Numbered from the stretch's first letter, positions 12,301-27,300 are shown. The stretch: DNA of 64,000 nt from VXYL01 sp965203685 (GCA_965203685.1 OZ241908.1:3348001-3412000), one strand, 5' to 3'. Notes: generated from the letters alone by a model not told the origin. A program made the numbers and translations.

Positions 12301-15300
12301 CCCCAGCGTGTCGCCGTTGTCGACGATGTCGTACTGCGTGTCGTCGTTCCCGATCCGGTGGAAGAGCTCGGGCCGCGCCGCCGCCTCGTCGTTCTTGGTG
12401 TGCTTCATGTCCTCGGAGAACGTCACCTTGGTGTAGATGTTCGCTCCGGCCCTCTGCGCGCCCGTGAGCGCGTTGGAGGCCGCCGCATCGCTGAAGTAGC
12501 CGGTCGTGGCGGCCACCACCGTCGGCGCGGTGTTGTCGACCGTGGACGCCGCCGCGATGGCCGTGCCCCACAACGATGCGTGGCTGTTGCCCGCCGCGTC
12601 CTCGGCGTACACGCAGATCTTCTTGGTGGCCGCCTGGGGCGAGTACGACACGTCCTTCGGCGACGCGACGGGAGACACCGCGATGGTGGCGAAGTTGTCG
12701 GCGCCGACCGCCGGATCGTCGCAGGCGTTCGCGTTCGTCGCACTCCCCGGCACTTCGACGACCCCGTACTTGGCGATCTCCGCGCCCGAGTCCGCGAGCC
12801 GGATGGTCGCCGTCGTGCCCACCGTCGGCGTGGTGTCCGACGGGAAGGTGATCGTCGGGTTCGTGGTGTCGAGCTTGAGCCCGTCCGCGTGCGTGTAGAG
12901 GCTCGCCAGCGCGTTGCCGGCCTTGTCCACGCTCTCTGCATTCGCGTTCACCACGAACAACCCGGTGTCCGACGAGCCCACGGTGTAGAGGCAGACGTAC
13001 TCGTCGGTCTCCGTCGCGTGATTCGGCTTGCAGTCCCCGTCGGCAAGCGTGTCGGCGGGATCGAGAATGTCGTAGTAGTGGCCCACAACTCCGATTTCGT
13101 ATCGGAGCAGGGGACGCGCCGTCAGACTGTCGCTCTTCACATGCTTCATGTCCTCGGAGAACGTCACCTTCGTGTAGATGGCCGTTCCGCCCTTCTGCGG
13201 CCCCGTCAGCGCGTTCGTGAGCGCCGCGTTCCCGTAGTAGCCGGTCGAGGCGGCGACCACGGTCGGCACCGTCCCGTCCACCTTGTGCCCGCTCTGCGCG
13301 GCGAGCGCGCTGTGGGCGAGCGTCGCGGCGTTGTCGGCCAAGTCCGCGACGGCGGCGCCCGCGGGCAGCATGAGCTTGCTCGTCCCGACGCTGATGCCGT
13401 CGGCGTCCGCGTCGCCGTCCGCCACCGTGTAGGTGCAGCGCAGCACCTTCCGGTCGTCGCCGGTCGCGCCCCTCCTCGCGCAGGAGGCGTTCTTCTCGTT
13501 CTCCCCGACCGCGATCTCCAGCCGCGGCGCGCCGGTGACGGCGATGATCTCGCTGAAGGTCAGGTCGACCGTGATCTCGTCGTCCTTCCTGTAGTGGCCG
13601 TTCTGGCCCGTGGGCACCGTGGAACTCACCGCGAGGGAGGACACCGTCGGCGCCGTCGTGTCGAGGGTCAGGGCGGTGTGCGTGTAGGCGTTCGCCAAGG
13701 CGTTGCCCGCCCTGTCCCTGCTGTTTGTGCCCGCCTTCAGCGCGAACGCCCCGTTCACCGTCGAGCCCGCGGCGTAGACGTAGAGGCAGACGTAGACGTT
13801 GGTGTTCGTCGCGTGGTTCGGCCTGCAGTCCCCGTGCGCCAGCGTGTCGCCGTTGTCCAGGATGTCGTAGCGCGTGTCGGAGGATCCGATCCGGTGGAAG
13901 AGTTCCGGGCGCGCCGCCGCCGCGTTGCTCTTCGCGTGCTGCATGTTCTCCGAGAACGTCACCTTGGTGTAGATGCTCGAGCCCGGCTTCAGCGCACCGG
14001 CGAGCGCATTGGAGAGCCCCGCGTCGCTGTAGTAGCCGGTCTCGGCGGCGGTCACCGTCGGTGCGGTGGTGTCCAGCGTCAGTGTCGTGGTGTGCGTGTA
14101 CACGGCGGCCAGCGCGTTGTCCGACTTGTCCACGCTGTCCGTGCCGACCCTCACCGTGAACGCACCGTTGTCCGACGAACCCACGGTGTAGCGGCACACG
14201 TATACGTTCGTCTTCGTCGCGTGGTTCGGCCTGCAGTCCCCGTCGGCAAGCGTGTCGCCGTTGTTGACGATGTGGTAGCGCGTGTCGGCGTTCCCGACCC
14301 GGTGGGAGATCGCGGGCCGCGCCGCCGCGAGGTCGCTCTTCGCGTGCTTCATGTCCTTGGAGAACGTCACCCTGGTGTAGATGGCCGTTCCCGCCTTCAG
14401 CGGACCGGTGAGCGCGTTCGAGGCCCCCGCGTCGCTGAAGTAGCCGGTCGAGTTTGCGACCACCATCGGCGCGGTGGTGTCGGCCGCGATCGCCGTGGTC
14501 CACAGTTTGGCGCCGGAGGTGCCCCCCACGTCCCTCGCAAAGACGCAGATCTTCCTGCCCGCCTCCTTCGGCGTGTAGGACACCTCGTGCCGCGCGGCGA
14601 TGGGCCGCACCTTGGTTAGGGTGAAAGCGTCCCCGGTGGACGGCCTGTTCTGTGCGTTGGGCGTGCGCGGATCGTCGCAGCCGGTCGCGTCCGTCGCCGT
14701 CCCCGGCACTTCCAGGACGGCGTACTCCTCGAGCTTCGCCACCGCGTCGGTCAGCGTGATGGTCAACGCTTCCCCCGCGGTCGGTGCGCCGGACGGGAAC
14801 GCGATGCCGGGCGCGGCGGTGTCCACCTTGGCCGTGCTCGAGGCGAGGCCCGGGTGGGCCGGGTCCGCGTCGTTGCCGCGGGCGTCCTTGATGCTCGCGT
14901 CCGTCGGCAGCGTCAGGCTGCCCGCTTCGATGGTGACGCCGTCGTCGTCGTGGTCGCCTGCCTGCGGGTGGTAGAAGAAGAACTTCCCTGTGCCGGTGGC
15001 ACCCGCGCTGGAGTAGGTCGCCGTGCGGGTGGCGCTGCCGACCTTGATCGCCAGCGTCGGCGCGCCCACGACGGTCACGTCTTCGCTGAACGTGGCGAAG
15101 ACGCCGACACTGCCGCGGAAGGGCGGGCTCACCGACACCGAGAATTCCGTGATCGCCGGCGCCTTGGCGTCCACCTTGTGCCCGCTCTGCGCCGCGAGCG
15201 CGTTGTGGGTCAGCGTGGCGTCGTTGTCCGAGGCGTCCTCGATGGCCGCGTCGGACGGCAGCGAGAGCTTGTTCGCCTCGACGCTGATGCCGTCGTCGTC

Positions 15301-18300
15301 CTCGTCGCCGTCCGCCACCGTGTAGGTGCAGACCAGCTTCTTGCGGTCCTCGCCACTGGTGCCCTTCTTCGCGCAGGTCGCCGTCCTCTCCGCCGACCCC
15401 ACCTTGATCTCGAGTTCCGGCGTGCCGGTCACATCGATGATCGCGCTGAAGGTCACGTCGACCTTGATGGCGTTGCCGCTCAGGTACCAGCCGCCGGGGC
15501 TGTCGGGGGGGCTTGAGCTCACCGCGAGGGAGGCGACCGTGGGGCCGGCGCCCACCGGTGCCGCCGCGATGGTGCCCGACCCCGACGGGTACGCGTCGCT
15601 GGTGCGGGTCTCCTCGTAGCCGGCGTCGTCCTTGAACGACACCTCCACCTTGACCTTCTTGCCGACGTCCGCCGCGGCCGGCACGTAGGTCTTCGACGTC
15701 GCCCCGGAGATGTCCGTGTCCGTGCTGCCGTCCACCCGCACCCATTGGTAGGCGTAGGCGAAGCCCGCGTCGCCGTCGTCCGCCTTGGTCAGGCCGTTGG
15801 TGTCGGCGATGTCCCCCTTGCCCGCCGTCAGCGTCTGTCCCGCCCGCGCCGTGCCGGTGATCGCGGGCTTGCCCGTCGCCGCCACGTTCGCCGCCCGGCG
15901 CGTCAGCGTCACGGTGTAGGTCTTCGTGCTGCCGTCCTGGGCCGTCACCTCCACCTTGATGGCGTTGCCGCCGACCGCCAGCGCGATCGAGGCGCTCGCC
16001 TCGCCGCTCGTCACCGTCGTCAGGGTCGCGCCCTTGCCCACCTTCACCGTGGCCTTGCCGGTGTCGTCCACCGTCGGCGTCACCTTCGCGTGGGTGACGT
16101 CGTTGTCCACGGTCGCCGTGTAGCCCGTCGTGGCCGCGGCGAACGCCGGGGCGAGCGTCAGCGCCGTGAAGGTGGTGTCGTCGGTGCTGCTGGTCGCCGT
16201 CAGCGCGCTCAGGTCCGCGTTCGTCGACGCCGCCGCGATGGCCGTGCCCCACAACGACGCGGCGCTGTTGCCGACCGCGTCCTCGGCGTAGACGCAGATC
16301 TTCCTGCCCGCCGTCTGGGGCGTGTAGGACGCCTCGTACGGCGAAGCGACGGGATCCACCGCCGTCGTCGGGAAGTTGTCGGCGCCCGCCGCCGGGTCGT
16401 CGCAGGCGGCTGCGGTGGTCGCCGCGCCCGGCACTTCGAGGACCGCGTACTTGGCGATCTTCGCCGTCGCATCCGTCAGCGTGATGGTCGCCTGCACGTG
16501 CGTCGTCGGCGTCACGCCCGACGCGAACGTGACCGTCGGGTCGGTGCCGTCGTAGGTGTAGGCGACGTTGGCGGTGGAGCAGTCCGAGGCGTTGTCGGCC
16601 GCGTCGGCGTGCTTCGCGTAGAAGGTCACGCCGCCGTCGGTCGTGAGCGCGGTGGCGTCGACGGTGACCTTGTAGGGCGCCTCCGTGGCGGTCACGTCCG
16701 TCGCCGCACTCGCCGCCGTCGCGCAGGCGCTGTCGCTGTAGAGCGTCACCTCGCCGCCGGTCTCGGCCACCGTGACCTCGATCGACGGCGTGCTGTCGCT
16801 GCCGGGGCTTGACGTGCCCGATGCGAGCGCCAGCGCGCTCGGCGCGGACGGCGCGGTGATGTCGACCAGCGACAGCAGGACCGTGTCCCCGTCGCCCCAG
16901 GACGCACCGGCGAACGGCGACCAAAGTATGGCCTTGGGACCCAACGTCGATGCGGCGGACACGGCCAACGCCTTCGTGTCCGTGCCCCTGACGACCCTCA
17001 GCGTAAGCCCCGAAAGCGCGGTCTTCGGGTTGCCTGGCGTGCCACTTGAGAACAGGAGGTTGAGAAATCCGGTGCCGCGAGCAGACACTGAACTTGCCGA
17101 CCGATAGACGCCGGAAACCGTATAGGTCGCGCCGCGGTACGTGAAGTCGTCATCCGTCAGAACGGTCGTCGTTGCGCAGCTGTCCAGCGGGCTTCCGCTG
17201 CTAGCCAGGCAGCCCGCGAACTTGCTGGCGTGGTCCACCGTCAGGGTGGCCGACCAGATGGCGTCGGACGGGGCCGGAGGCATGGTGGTGGTCGCCGCCG
17301 CGACGGTGGCCGAGCCCGACGGGTACGCGTCGCTGGCCAGGGACTCCGCGTAGCCCGCGTCGTCCTTGAAGGCAACCTTCACCTTGACCTTCTTGCCCTC
17401 GTCCGACGCCGTCAGCGCGTAGGTCTTCGACGTCGCCCCCGCGATGTCCGTGTCCGTGCCGCCGTCCACCCGCACCCACTGGTAGGTGTAGGCATAGCCC
17501 GCGTCGCCGGCGTCCGCCTTCGTCAGGCCGTTGGTGTCGGCGATGTCGCCCTTGGCCGCGGTCAGCGTCTCGCCCACCTGCGCCGTGCCGGTGATCGTGG
17601 GCTTGCCGGTCGCCGCGGAGTTCGCCGCGCGGCGCGTCAGCGTCACCGTGTAGGTCTTCGTGGTGCTGCCGTCCTGGGCCGTCACTTCGACCTTGATGGC
17701 GTTGTCGCCGACTTCGAGCGCGATCGAGGCGCTCGCCTCGCCGCTCGTCACCGCCGTCAGGGTCGCGCCCTTGCCCACCTTCACCGTGGCCTTGCCGGTG
17801 TCGTCCACAGTCGGCGTCACCTTCGCGTGGGTGACGTCGCTGTCCACGGTCGCCGTGTAGCTCGTCGTGGCCGCGGCGAAGGTCGGGGCGAGCGTCAGCG
17901 CGGTGAAGGCGGTGTTGTCGGTGCTGCTTGTCGCCGTCAGCGCGCTCAGGTCCGCGTTCGACGACGCCGCGATGGCCGTCGTCCACAGCGACGCGGCGCT
18001 GTTGCCCGCGGCGTCCTCGGCGTAGACGCAGATCTTCCTGCCCGCCTCCTGCGGCGTGTACGACACGTCCTTCGACGCCGCGACGGGGGAGACCGCCGTC
18101 GTCGAGAAGTCGTCGCCGCTCGCGCTCGGGTCGTCGCAGCCCGTTGCAGTCGTCGCCGTGCCCTCCACCTCCAGCACCGCGTACCTGGCGACCTTCGCGC
18201 CCGAGTCGGTGAGCGTGATGGTCGCCGCCGTGTTCACCGTCGGCGTCGCGTTCGACGGGAACGCGATGCCGGGGTCGGTGCCGTCGTAGACGTAGGCCAC

Positions 18301-21300
18301 GGTCGCCGCGGAGCAGTCCGATGCGTTGGTCGCCGCGTCGGCGTGCTTCGCCCGGAAGGTCACGCTGCCGTCGCTCGCGAGCGCGGTGGCGGCGACGGTG
18401 ACCTTGTACGGCGCCTCCGTGTCGGTCACGTCCGTCGCGGCGCTGGCTGGCGTCGCGCAGGCTTCGTCGCTGTAGAGGGCGACGTTGCCGCCGGTCTCGG
18501 CCACCGTCACCTCGATCGACGGCGTGCTGTCGTTGCCCGGGCTCGTCGTGCCCGACGCCAGCGCCAGCGCGCTCGGCGCCGTCGGCGCCGTGGTGTCGAG
18601 CGTCAGCGCCGCGGCATGCGTGTAGACCGCGGCCAGCGCGTTGTCCGCCTTGTCGACGCTGTTCGTGCCGACCTTCACCGTGAACGCGCCGTTGACCGAC
18701 GCGCCCACGGTGTAGCGGCAGACGTACACGTTGGTGCTCGACGCGTGGTTCGGCCTGCAGTCCCCGGTCGCCAAGGTAGCGCCGCTGTCGACGATGTGGT
18801 ACTGCGTGTGGTCGGCCGCGATCCGGTAGAAGATCTCGGGGCGCGCCGACGCCACGTCGCTCTTCGCGTGCTTCATGTCCTCGGAGAACGTCACCTTGGT
18901 GTAGATGTCCGTTCCGCCCTTCAGCGGACCCGTGAGCGCGTTCGAGACCGCCGCGTCGCTGAAGTAGCCGGTCGCGGCGGCCGTCACCGTCGGACGCGTG
19001 GTGTCGGTCGTTGCGGCCGAGGTGCTTCCGGTCGCCGCCGCGGTCCACGGACCGTCGCCCTCGTCGTTCCTCGCCCGCACCCGCACCTGGTAGGCGGTGC
19101 CGGCGTCGAGGTTGTCGATGTCGGCGCGCGTGCCCGCGCCCGCGTGCGCGTGCGCGGTCCAGTCGCCGCTGGTGCCCTTGCGGTACTGCACGGCGTAGCC
19201 GGTCACGGCCGGACGCCCGGTGTCGACCGGCGCGGTCCACGTCGCGCGCAGCGTCGCGGCGTCCTGCGCCGCCACCGTCAGGCCCGTCGGCGCCGACGGC
19301 GGCTCGGCCACGTCCCCCACCTCGATGGTCACGTCGATCGAGGCGTCCGACGTCGTGCTCGCGGTGCCGTCCGCGGCCTTGCCGTCGTGGACCGACACCG
19401 TCACGCTGTAGCTCGCCTTGGTCTCGTGGTCGAGCGCCGCCTTGACCCTGAGCTGGCCGCTGGACGCCACGATGTCGAACGACGCCGCGTCGGTGCCGCC
19501 GAGCATGTAGGTCAGGCTGTCGCCGTCGGGGTCGGTGGCGGCCACGGGCAGCCCGATGTCGTCGCCCGCCGCCGCCCCCTCGAAGACGGTCCGCGACATC
19601 GTCCCGAAGGCGAAGTACGGTGCCGAGTTGGTGTTCGGCGTCGCCATGCGTTGCGGCGTCGCTGCCCCGTGCTGCGGCGCGGTCTGGCGCGCGCCCCGCA
19701 GCTGGAAGGCGTAGGCCGTTCCGTTGTTCAGGCCCTTGACGACGTGGGACAGGGTGCCGCTGCCGCCCGGGACGTCGGTCCAGGCGCCGTAGTTTCCGGT
19801 CCCCGCCTTCTGCCGGTACTGCCACTTCTCAACGACGGACGACGGCTGGCACAGCGCCCACGCCAGGCTCGCCTGGCGGTCGCCGGGCGTCGCGGTGAAG
19901 GAGCCCGGCGTGCACGGCGCCGCCTCGTCGTCGAGGATGCTGTACTCCAGCACGCCGACCACCCCGTCGTAGCCGCCGCCGCTGGCCGTGTGCGTGATCC
20001 GCACGGTGCCGTGGTCGTCGTCGTCGTCGTGGGCGACGGTGAAACGCTCCACGTGGGCGGTCGCGAACCCCACCTTGTCGGGCGTCAGCTTGATCGTCGC
20101 GGGCATCTGCCCGAGGGCGCCGGCCGGCGCGACGCTCACCGCGAGCGTCACGTCCGCGGTCGGCTTCGAGCCCAGCCACACCCTGTATTGCTTGTTGATC
20201 TCGCCCTCGGTGAGCGTCGTCTCGTTGGCGCGGAGTTCGATGCTCTTCTCCGCGACGGCGCCCGGAACGCCGGTCGTCGGCTGCGACGGCGGGCCGTCGC
20301 CGCCGCTGTAGACCGCGATGACGCGGATCCACTGCGTGCGTCGCGGCGGGAAGGGACCCAGGTCGGCCTTGGTGGCCGTCGTCGAGATCTCGCGCTCGGT
20401 GGAGAAGCTCGTCGCGAAGTCGCGCCACTGGACCTTGTAGCCGGTGGCGCCCGCCGCGGCGTTCCACGACACGGCCAGCGCGCCGGGCTTCGTCGCCGCC
20501 TTCACGCCGGTCACCGCGGGCCCCGCCACGGAAACCGCGGCCGACGTCACCGCGAGCGCGCTCTTTCCCGGGCCGTGGCCGTCCCTGTAGGACGCCGTCG
20601 CGCGCAGGTAGTGCCCGTTGTCGGCGAACACCGGCGAGTAGACGCTGCTCGTCAGCGAACCCGTGCTCCGGCCCCCGGCCGCCTCCCAGCTGCTCCGGTC
20701 CGACGAGCGCTCCCACGTCCACCGGATGGCTCCGGAGAACCGCCCCGAGATCCCGCCGTCGGCGTCCGAGAGCGTCGCGGTGACGGTGTGCCCTTCGGCG
20801 AGCGCGACCGTTCCGGCCTCGTCCACGTTGACCACCTTGATAAGCACGTCGATCGAGTCGCTGGCGCCGCTCGCGGTCGCCGTCACCGTCACCGCGTAGG
20901 TCGACTTCGCCTCGTAGTCCAGGGACGTCCCCGTCTTGACGCTGATCTGCCCGGTGCCCGCATCGATGGAGAAGCGCTCGGCGTCCGTTCCGGCCAGCGA
21001 GTAGGCCGCTCCGGCGGGGGTGGCGGCCACCGGCGCGCCGACCGCCGTCCCCGACGGCGCGTTCTCGTTCACGGTGCGCGTGGCGGTGGCGGCCCCGAAC
21101 GACGGGCCGGCCGCCGCGGTCCCGTCGTCGTCGACAAGCACCAGCGTCGGCGGCGTGCCCGCGGCGCGCAGCGTCGCGTCGGCCGTGCGCTTCGCGCCGA
21201 CGCCCGTCGCCGTCGCCGTCGCCGTCCCGTCGGCCGTGGCCTGGTTGTCGTCGGTCGGCGTCAGCGTGAACGTGGCGCTGCCGCTGGACTCGCCGCGGGC

Positions 21301-24300
21301 GATCTCGATCAGCGGCGGCGGCACCGGCGCGAACTTCACCGTCTCGCCGCTGCTGCCGCTCACGGTCACCTTGACGTCGGACCCCTTCGACTCGGCATAG
21401 GCGCCGGCCCAGGCCGTGCCCGCGTCGAGGGTCGCGGTCACCGTGATCTCGACCGCGCCGCCGTCCTCCGCGATGTCGTCCATGGGCGACAGCTCGAGGG
21501 TCACCCGCCCTTCCAGGAGGTTCCCCTGCAGCTCCAGAGTGCCGAGCTTGGACAGCGACGCCAGCTTGGGCGGGATGAGCCCCGTCAGCCGGTTCCGCTG
21601 CAGGTACAACCCTCTCAGTTTCGACAGGTCGCCGAGCGCGGCCGGGATGGACCCGCTCAGCCGGTTCCCCTCGAGTTGGAGCTCCGTCAGGTTCGAGAGT
21701 CGGCCGAGCGCGCCGGGGATGCCCCCGGACAGCCGGTTCGTCTCGAGGTGCAGGCGTTCCAGGCTGGACAGGCTGCCGAGCGCGGCAGGGATGCCGCCGC
21801 TCAGCCCGTTCCGGCTCAGCCACAGGTTCTTGAGCTTCGACAGGTCGCCCAGCGCGGCAGGGATGCCGCCGCTCAGCCGGTTCCCGTGCAGGTACAGGTT
21901 CGCCAGTTCCGACAGCCTGCCGAGCGCCGCCGGGATCCGGCCGCTGAGATCGTTGTCCTGAAGCCACAGCTCCTCAAGCTCCGTCAGGTTGCCGAGCTGC
22001 GCCGGAATCTGGCCCGTCAAGCCGTTGACGTGCAGGAACAGAAGCTCCAGGCGGGCGAGGCCGCCGAGCGCCGCCGGGACGGCGCCGGTCAGCCGGTTGC
22101 CGGCAAGGTCCAGGCGCGTCAGGCCGGTCAACCGCCCCAGCTCCGCGGGCAGGGTCCCCCGCAGCCCCCAGTTCCTGAGGCGCAGCGCGGTCACGCGCCC
22201 GCCGTCGACGGTGACGCCGTCCCAGTCGCCGATGGCCGTCCCGGTGCTCCAGTTCAACGCCTTGCCGCCGCCGCCGCGCAGCACGTACTTCGCCCCGAGC
22301 AGGACGTCGCAGTCCCGCACCAGCGCGGCCGGGGCGCCGGCCGGCGTCGCCGTGGAGCCCGCGCAGTTCGCGACGGCGGGAACCGCCACGACGCCGCTGG
22401 CCGTCTTGCCGCTGCCGTGCCCGTCGGCGTAGGACGCCGTGGCGCGCAGGAACCTGCCCACGTCGCCGGTCCCGGGCGTGTACGCGGCCGACGTCGCGCC
22501 GGAGATGTCCGCGTAGACGCCGTCCTCGGTGGCGGACACCGCCCACTGCCACGCGAGGTCCGACACCTTGCCGTCCGGGTCGCGCAGGGACGCCGTCACC
22601 TTCTTGCCCGCCTGCGGGCGGACCGGCACGAACGACACCGTGCCCGGCTCCTCCTGGTTGACCACGTGGACGGTGACGGCGATTTCGGCGGTGGCGCCGT
22701 GCGGATCGGTCGCCTTGACGGTGACCGAGTAGGAGGACTTGTCCTCGTAGTCGGCGAGGCGGCGGATCGGCGCCCAGAAGAGGCCGCCGGACTCGCGCGA
22801 GATGGTGAACCGCGTGCCGTCCGTTCCGTTCACGGTGTAGAACAGCGCGTCGCCGTCCGGGTCGGTGGCGGTCACGCGGCCCGCCGACGCGCTGAGCACG
22901 CCCTCCAGCATGGAGCGGGACGTGGACTTGCCGTCGGCGAAAACGGGCGGCCCGTTCGTGTCGTCGTCGGTCACCGTCAGCGTCACGCCGTCCGGCGCGG
23001 CGACGGACGTGCTGGTCGTCGACCCCGTGATCGTCACCTTCGCGTCGGGGCGGTCCATGTCGTTGTCCACCGCGGTGACCGTCACCGTCCCGCTCTCGGT
23101 GGCGTTCGCCGCGATGGTGAGCGTCGCGCCGCCGAACTCCACCTTGTCCGGCGGCGAGGCGGACAGCGTGACCGTCGTCTCCGCGTTGACCGCGCTCGAC
23201 AGCGTCGCCTTGACAGTCGTCGAGTTGCCCGCGCCGCTCTCGGCGATGCGCGTCGTGCCGAGCACCAGCGAGATCATGGGTTTCGCCGACGTCGTCACCG
23301 CGGCCGCCGCTATGGCCGCCGCGCTCTTGCCGGAGCCCTCGGCGTCGGTGTAGCTCGCCGTGGCGCGCAGCCACGCGCCGTCGTCGCCCGCCTGCGGGGT
23401 GTAGGACGCCATGGCCGCGCCGGAGATGTCGGTGTAGTTGCCCGCCTTCGTGGTGGCCTTCGCCCACGTCCACGTCACCGAGGTCTCGCCGCCGTCGGGA
23501 TCGTCGAGCTCCGCCGTCAGCGCCACGCCCACCTTCGGCGCCGCGGAACTGAGCGACACCGTCCCCTCCTCGTCGACGTTGTTGACCGAGATCGTCACCG
23601 TGACGCTGTCCTCGCCGCCGTGGCCGTCGCTCGCCGTCACCGTCACCGTGTACCGCGACTTCGTCTCGTAGTCCGGTTCCGAGCCCGACTTCACCTTGAT
23701 CCGGCGCGCCGAGGCGTCGAAGTCGAACGACGAGGCGTCGGTGCCGCCGAGCTCGTAGGTCAACGCGTCGCTGTCGCCGTCCGTCGCCGCCGGGATCGCC
23801 GCGCCCACGTTCGTGCCCGCCGACGAGTTCTCGTCCACGCTCCGCGCGAGGCTGGTGTCGCTGAAGCTCGGCGGGTTGTTCGCGTCCGTGGTCGCCGAGT
23901 CGGTGTCCGACCAGGGGCCGTCGCCGGCGCCGCTGGTGGCCGCCACCCGGTAGTGGCGCGTCGTGCCCGCGGCCAGGTTGGCGTCCTCGTAGGTCACCGT
24001 CGAAGCGCCGGTGATCGTCGCCAGCGCCGTCCAGTTGTCCGAGCCGTTGGCCGACCACTCGATCTTGTACCCGGTGACCGCGGCACGGTTCGTCGCCGTC
24101 GCCGGCGCCGTCCACGACAGGTCGATCGCGAAACGACCGTCCTTCGTCGCCGACAGGCTGGTCGGCTTGACCGGAACCGACAGCGTCGTCACCGCGGCGT
24201 CCGCGACGGCAGCCGCGCTCTTGCCCGAGCCGTGCGCGTCCGCGTAGCTCGCCGTGGCCCGCAGCCACGCGCCGGCGTCGCCGGACGCCGGGGTGTAGGA

Positions 24301-27300
24301 CGCCTCGGTGGCACCGGAGATGTCCGTGTAGTTGCCGGCCTTGGTCGTCGCCTTCGCCCACGTCCACGTCACCGAGGTCTCGCCGCCGTCGGGATCGTCG
24401 AGTTCGGCCGTCAGCGCCACGCCCACCTTCGGCGCGGTCGAGCTGAACGACACCGTCCCGTCTTCGTCGACGTTGTTCACCGAGATCGCCACCGTGGCCG
24501 TGTCCTCGCCGCCGTGGCCGTCGCTCGCCGTCACCGTCACCGAGTAGCTCGGCTTGGTCTCGAAGTCCGGCTCCGAATCCGCCTTCACCTTGATCTGGCG
24601 CGCGTCCGCGTCGAAGTCGAACGACAACGCGTCGGTCCCGCCCAGGGAGTACGTCAGGTCGTCGCCGTCGCTGTCCGTCGCCGCCGGAATCGCGGGGCCC
24701 ACGCTGGCGCCGGCGGACGCGTTCTCGTCCACGCTGCGGGTGAGGGTGGCGTCGCTGAAGCTCGGCGCGTTGTTCGCGTCCGTCGTGGCCGAGTCGGTGT
24801 TCGACCAGGCGCCGTCGCCCGCGCTGCTGGTGGCGCGCACCCGGTAGTGGCGCGTCGTGCCCGGGGCCACGCTGTCCTCGTAGGTCACCGTCGAGGCGCT
24901 CGTGATCGTCGCCAGCGCGGTCCAGTTGTCCGAGCCGTTCGCCGACCACTCGATCTTGTAGCCCGTGACCGCGGCACGGTTCGTCGCAGCCTCCGGCGCC
25001 GTCCAGGCGAGGTCGATCGCCAGGCGCCCGTCCTTGGTCGCCGACAGGCCGGTCGGCGCGGCGGGGACCGACAGCGGCTCGTCGTCGTCCACCGCCACCG
25101 TCACGTCCTCCACGCTCGCCTGCCGGTAGCCGCTGCCCTCGCCGCCCACGGTGTGCGACACCGTCACCGACTCGTCGACGTTGTCGTCGTCCTGCACGCC
25201 GGTGACCGTCACCGTCTGCGCCGTGGACCAGTTGCCGGTGGTGAAGGTCAGCGTGTTGTCCGTGGCCGCCGTGCTCACCGTGACCGCGCCGGTGTCGTCG
25301 CTCGCCGGCGTGATCGTCACGCTGGCCGTGGGCTCGCTGTCGAGCTTGACCGTGTAGTTCGCCGTCGAGCCCTCGTTCACCGACACGCTCGTGGTGGAGA
25401 GCGTCACGCCCTTGGTGTCGTCGTCGACGACCGTGAGCATGACGTCGTCCGGCGCCGTGAACGCCGTGCTGGACGTCGAACCCGAAATCGTCACCGTGGC
25501 GTCGGCCTTGGCGTCCACGTCGTTGTCCACGGCCGTGACCGTCACGGTGCCGCTCTCGGTGGCGTTGGCCGCGATGGTGAGCGTCGTGCCGCCGAGCTCC
25601 ACCTTGCCGGCTGGCGCGTGGGTGAGCGTCACCGTCACCTCCGCGGACGCCGCGCTCGGCAGCGTGGCCTTCACGGTCGTCGAGTTGCCCGTGCCGCTCT
25701 CGTCGATGCTCGTCTTGCCCAGCACCAGCGTCACCTTGGGCGCCGCCGCGACGGTGTCCGTCCCCGACGGGTACGCGTCGCTGGTCCGGGTCTCGGCGAA
25801 GCCGGCGTCGTCCTTGAAGGCCACCTTCACCTTGACCTTCTTGCCGACGTCCGACGCCGTGAGCACGTAGGCGTTCGCCGTCGCGCCCGAGATGTCCGTG
25901 TCGGTGCCGCTGTCCACCCGCACCCACTGGTAGGCGTAGGCGAAGCCCGCCTCGCCGGCGTCCGCCTTGGTCAGACCGTTGCTGTCGGCCATGGTCCCCT
26001 TGCCCGCCGTCAGCGTCTGGCCGGCCCGCGCGGTGCCGGTGATCTCGGGCTTGCCCGTCGCCGCCGCGTTCGTGGCGCTGCGGGTGACCGTCACCGTGTA
26101 GGTCTTCTTGGTGCCGTCCTCGGCCGTCACCTCGACGGTGATGGCGTTGACGCCGACATCGAGCGCGATCGACGCGCTCGCCTGGCCGCTCGTCACCGCC
26201 GTCAGGGTCGAGCCCTTGCCCACCTTCACCGTGGCCTTGCCGGTGTCGTCCACCGTAGGCGTGACCTTGGCGTGGGCGACTGCGTTCGCCACCTCCGCCG
26301 TGTAGTCCGTCGTCGCCGCCGCGAAGGTCGGGCTCAGCGTCAGCGCCGTGAAGCTGCTGTTGTCCGTGCTGCTGCTCGCCGTCAGCGCGCTGAGATCCGC
26401 GTTCGACGACTGGTCGTCGTCGGTCACGGTCAGCGTCACCGGGTCCGGCGCGATGACCGCCGTGCCCGCCCGCCCCGAAATCGTCACCGTGGCATCCGGG
26501 GCGTCCACGTCGTCGTCGATCGCCGTGACCGCCGCCGTCGGGCTCTCCGTGGCGTTGGCCGGGATCGTGAGCGTCCCCTGGAACCGTACCTTGCGCGTGG
26601 GCAGGACACTGATGGTGACCACCGTGTTCGACGACACCGCGCTCGTCAGCGTCGCCTTGATCGTCGTCGAGTTGCCCACGCCGCTCTCGGGGATGCTCGT
26701 CTTGCCGAGCACCAGCGTCACCTTGGGCTTCGGCGTCACCGGCCCAGCCGCGTTGGAGTGCGCACTTTCGCCGACGGCGTTCACCGCGCGGATGCGGAAC
26801 CGGTAGGCCGTCCCGTTGCTCAGGCTCGTGACGGTGTACGAGGTCGCGTTGGTCTGGCCGGGCGCGCTGTTCGGGATGTCCGTCCAACTGTTGCCCCACG
26901 AGCCGCCCGTCCGCTGCTGGTACTGGTACTTCGTGATGCTCGCGTCGCTGGGGTCGGTCCAGGAGAGCGCCGCCTGCCGGTCGCCCGCCTTCGCCGTCAG
27001 GCCCATGGGCTTGGCGGGCGCGCTGGTGGCGGTCTGCTTCTGGAGGAGCTTGACGGTGAGGGTGGCGGAGTTCGCTGGATCGGTCCAACCCGTGGGCTTG
27101 GGCCAGCGGTAGTTCCGCAGAAATTCTCCGTCGCTCTCGGCGTTGTTGAGGTTCCCCTTGTATGCGTCGCTCAGGGCGAAGGTGTGCGTCCCGACCTGCA
27201 GCGTCAGATCGCTCAGGCTGTCATCCGGGAAAGCCTTGTCGAGCGTAAGGTGGACCTTTCGGCCGCCGGTTCGGCCGCCGGAACCTCCCCATCGGATGCT

